Origin: Sisyra terminalis
Lineage: Eukaryota > Arthropoda > Insecta > Neuroptera > Sisyridae
Assembly (NCBI GenBank): GCA_958496175.1
Contig: OY292275.1
Location: forward strand, 33,495,701 to 33,559,700
Direction of reading: 5' to 3'
Length of the DNA stretch: 64,000 bases
The translations under genes and the position numbers were made by a program. The notes under the pieces are model-generated. The model was given only the letters and a program-made list of their open reading frames with translations. It ran no database searches and was not told the DNA's origin. Within the stretch, counting starts at the first letter, position 1, and each line of letters opens with the position of its first letter. This document shows positions 62,885 to 64,000 of this stretch, in pieces.

Positions 62885-63232
62885 TTCTTATCCCGAGTTA
62901 TGTGGATTTTAAATTTTCAAATTACACTAAAATACTATTAAAAGCATACGTTGAAGTAGTTAAAAAAGATAATAATAGGAACTCTTGGCTTTAAATTATT
63001 AAAAATGATACTTATTTTCTGATTGAAAACAGTTAGAATCTTCAAGAAAATTATTATCTGGCTAATGTGTCACTCATTTTTAATAATTTGCAGATAAAAT
63101 TATTTAGTACTTGCCGAAATTCATCTGAGTTCCTATAATTATATTTTTTAACTACTTCAAGGTATGCTTTTAATAGTATTTTAGTGTAATTTGAAAATAT
63201 AAAATCCACATAATTCGGAATAGGAATACCAA
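62885..63232. repeat. inverted duplication of a coding-like segment
   Basis: 62885-62985 (plus) and the reverse complement of 63133-63232 are near-identical, sharing TATGTGGATTTTA, TTTTCAAATTACACTAAAAT and AAAAGCATAC. Both read open in the same frame. The plus copy gives SYVDFKFSNYTKILLKAYVE, while the minus copy gives NYVDFIFSNYTKILLKAYLE inside a 100-aa frame (63356-63054). The separation is about 150 bp, so a transcript across both would form a long hairpin. I do not recognise the protein family. Confidence 0.85.
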
Positions 63233-63239
63233 GTGACCC

Positions 63240-63900
63240 ATCCACTAAGATGAACCACCTTAGTTCTAGACTGACTGAATTTGAACAGTTAATAAAAACA
63301 AATATTGAAAGTGAAGATAAAATTATTCCAGACTTGTGGCAAATAATAAATTTCACTGATTGTTGCCAGTATCAAAAAGGGTAGCCTACGTTTAATATAC
63401 CGTATCGACCGTTTCTAACGTATGAATCTGAAATTGTCTCTCTTTTCGGGTATGAATGTTTTATTTGATGTTCTGATGTACCAACAATCGAACACAGGAG
63501 ATACTTACTAGCACATGCGACACATGTAACGTTTTTCGTAAATCGTAGAGCTAGAGGTTTTTATCACGAATAAAAAATGTATACTTCAGAACTTTAAATG
63601 GATTAGGGCTCAAGTGTCGCATAAATAGTTGCTCGCGTTAAAGATTCGATCGTTCTTATGCCAAGTAACTATTCTATTGTATTTTTAAAAATCTTAAAGA
63701 GTAGATTAAATTATAACAATGTGAGATAAGTGTTTAACGTGATTACATGATAAACTAACTTGGATGCTTAGTAAATGGAAATAACAAAAAAAATCACACA
63801 ATTTTAACTAAATAGTTTTACAGATAAAAAGACACAGTTGAATTAATTAGAAAGAATTTTATATATTCTTTATTTACTAATAATCCATGTTTACTTAAAT
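63240..63900. other. stretch with no further supported gene
   Basis: Apart from the N-terminal part of the minus-strand open frame (to 63356), no exon or repeat is supported. 63400-63560 is slightly less AT-rich without recognisable content. Confidence 0.35.
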
Positions 63901-64000
63901 CAGTGATTCTCAAAGTGGTAGTCCAACAAAGATAAGGTAAAAATTGTTCCAATTTGAATACTTAAATGTAAAAACAAACTCACCTTTATTTAAAAAATAT
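63901..64000. mobile_element. hAT-like left end, truncated by the window
   Basis: CAGTGATTCTCAAAGTGG fits the hAT terminus consensus and resembles the reversed right end of the 42.8 kb element (CAGTGGTTCTCAAACG). The other end lies outside the window, so boundaries and target duplication cannot be checked. Confidence 0.5.

Noticed and set aside
1..64000. Search for CRISPR arrays, bacterial operons, rRNA and tRNA genes
   Set aside because: Nothing matching was seen. Intron-split genes and the transposon types indicate eukaryotic nuclear DNA.

Overview
The window is nuclear DNA from an animal, most likely an insect. It is very AT-rich, its genes are split by spliceosomal introns with GT/AG borders, and its transposon debris (mariner, IS630/Tc1-like, hAT, jockey-type LINEs, pogo-like) is typical of arthropod genomes. 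The species cannot be named from the sequence. I saw no operon, tRNA, rRNA or CRISPR array.

Three protein-coding genes can be reconstructed, all on the minus strand. (1) At 365-1290, a three-exon gene of the FAM151/menorin family (DUF2181), 259 aa from the first visible ATG. (2) At 10020-14378, a seven-exon CD36/class B scavenger receptor gene of 523 aa with a 2.5 kb intron after exon 1; here called CD36-A. (3) At 56822-59892, a six-exon CD36-family gene of 488 aa; here called CD36-B. The two CD36 genes are diverged paralogues. They share three introns at equivalent positions and each has private ones. CD36-B has lost two ectodomain cysteines that CD36-A retains, and these form one disulfide in mammalian CD36.

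The remaining sequence, including about 42 kb between the CD36 genes, shows no host gene I can defend and is largely a transposon graveyard. From left to right it holds: an IS630/Tc1-like transposase relic (4.1-5.0 kb) with two further fragments of the same domain (18.9 and 35.1 kb); a LINE reverse-transcriptase relic (17.0-18.0 kb); a jockey-type relic (20.7-21.5 kb); a foldback element with subrepeated arms (23.35-23.93 kb); a mariner relic (24.4-24.8 kb) whose upstream part recurs at 15.3 kb; several short hAT-type elements with readable 8-bp target duplications (32.6, 35.6, 37.0, 38.3, 42.8 and 50.4 kb, and less clearly 53.2 kb); a pogo-like element (43.1 kb); a palindrome (40.85 kb); a jockey 3' end (54.2 kb); and a hAT transposase relic (54.8 kb). 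Another hAT-like end opens at 63901 and runs out of the window.

The most interesting structures are the foldback element, a hAT element nested inside an older inverted repeat (37.95-39.07 kb), an inverted duplication of a coding-like segment (62.9/63.2 kb), and the divergence in cysteines and introns between the two CD36 genes. The three host genes have no evident common pathway. CD36 proteins act at membranes in lipid or ligand uptake, and the FAM151 protein is a separate predicted phosphodiesterase-fold protein.
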